From CAYSLC01 sp964431545 (GTDB lineage: Bacteria > Desulfobacterota > Desulfobacteria > Desulfobacterales > JAABSP01), in the NCBI GenBank assembly GCA_964431545.1, contig CAYSLC010000293.1:1-5796 (forward strand): DNA of 5,796 nucleotides, written 5' to 3'. The position numbers and the translations under genes are program-made. The notes beneath the pieces were generated by a model. The model had not been told where the DNA came from, ran no database searches, and worked only from the letters and a program-made list of their open reading frames with translations. This document shows, one piece after another, positions 5,635-5,796 of this stretch; the stretch's first letter is position 1, and each line of letters starts with the position of its first letter.

Positions 5635-5668
5635 ATGAAAAACAACACCCAACACATGGAGGTGCATC

Positions 5669-5796
5669 ATGGCCGAGAACAAACTTCAGGATTACATCGA
5701 GAGCGATGAGGAAAGAGAAGAAGGACATGCCGATACCCGCAATCAGAATTTCGAATGTGACGAGCCCGACCCCAATCTGGGGTGCGATATGGGAAC
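5669..5796 (+). CDS. Small acidic hypothetical protein (3' end beyond window)
   Basis: An ATG at 5669 preceded by GGAGGT (5658-5663, 5-nt spacing) opens a frame that stays open to the window edge, giving 42 residues plus two bases. I do not recognise it. It begins MAENKLQDYIESDEEREEG and 14 of the 42 residues are Asp or Glu. Cysteines at 30 and 39 sit in FECDEPDPNLGCD, which could bind metal or form a disulphide if more follow. No signal peptide or membrane helix is visible in this part. It is divergent from the membrane-protein gene and shares about 150 bp of palindrome-rich intergenic DNA with it. The strong ribosome-binding site is the main support for a real gene. Confidence 0.75.
   Translation, partial: MAENKLQDYIESDEEREEGHADTRNQNFECDEPDPNLGCDMG

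Noticed and set aside
5272..5682. Minus-strand open frame of 136 codons overlapping the start of the membrane-protein gene.
   Set aside because: It overlaps the GTG-started gene in another frame, covers the palindrome-rich intergenic DNA and has no recognisable motif.
5635..5709. Short plus-strand frame from the ATG at 5635, upstream of the acidic protein and out of frame with it.
   Set aside because: It ends after about 24 codons and lacks a clear ribosome-binding site, while GGAGGT is well placed for the ATG at 5669. A leader peptide cannot be excluded but has no support.

Overview
The window is GC-rich bacterial DNA from a draft scaffold, since it contains a block of exactly 100 N. The gene set (type 1 acyl desaturase, FAD-dependent oxidoreductase, DUF1365 protein, cyclopropane-synthase-like methyltransferase) is typical of Gram-negative Proteobacteria and Desulfobacterota. 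The overall look fits a deltaproteobacterial lineage, but nothing here fixes the taxon, so this is a soft inference.

Layout: positions 1-3942 hold four tightly packed genes on the minus strand. In the direction of transcription they are a membrane fatty acid desaturase (3942 to 2974), an FAD-dependent amine-oxidase-fold protein (2943 to 1921, interrupted by the gap), a DUF1365 protein (1876 to 1094) and a cyclopropane-fatty-acyl-phospholipid-synthase-like SAM methyltransferase (1097 to beyond the left edge). Gaps are 30 and 44 nt, and the last pair overlaps by 4 nt (ATGA), so this is almost certainly one operon. Upstream lies an AT-rich regulatory stretch (3943-4345). Beyond it is a minus-strand gene for an unrecognised four-helix membrane protein (5515 to 4346). 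After a palindrome-rich divergent intergenic region (5516-5668), a plus-strand gene for a small, very acidic protein starts at 5669 and runs off the right edge.

Likely joint role: the desaturase makes a cis double bond in an acyl chain. The methyltransferase adds a SAM-derived methyl or methylene at that bond on phospholipid. The FAD protein probably reduces or oxidises the product, and DUF1365 is a constant partner of unknown function. The methyltransferase belongs to the subfamily in which two of the bicarbonate-binding residues of E. coli Cfa are replaced (Ala for Cys139, Gln for His266). The product may therefore not be a simple cyclopropane; methyl-branched or furan fatty acids are possibilities.

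The most notable non-coding signal is a shared 19-bp inverted repeat, TRATAGGTN5CTATYA. It occurs once upstream of the operon (4168-4186) and once just upstream of the membrane-protein gene (5536-5554), which suggests one regulator for both minus-strand transcripts.
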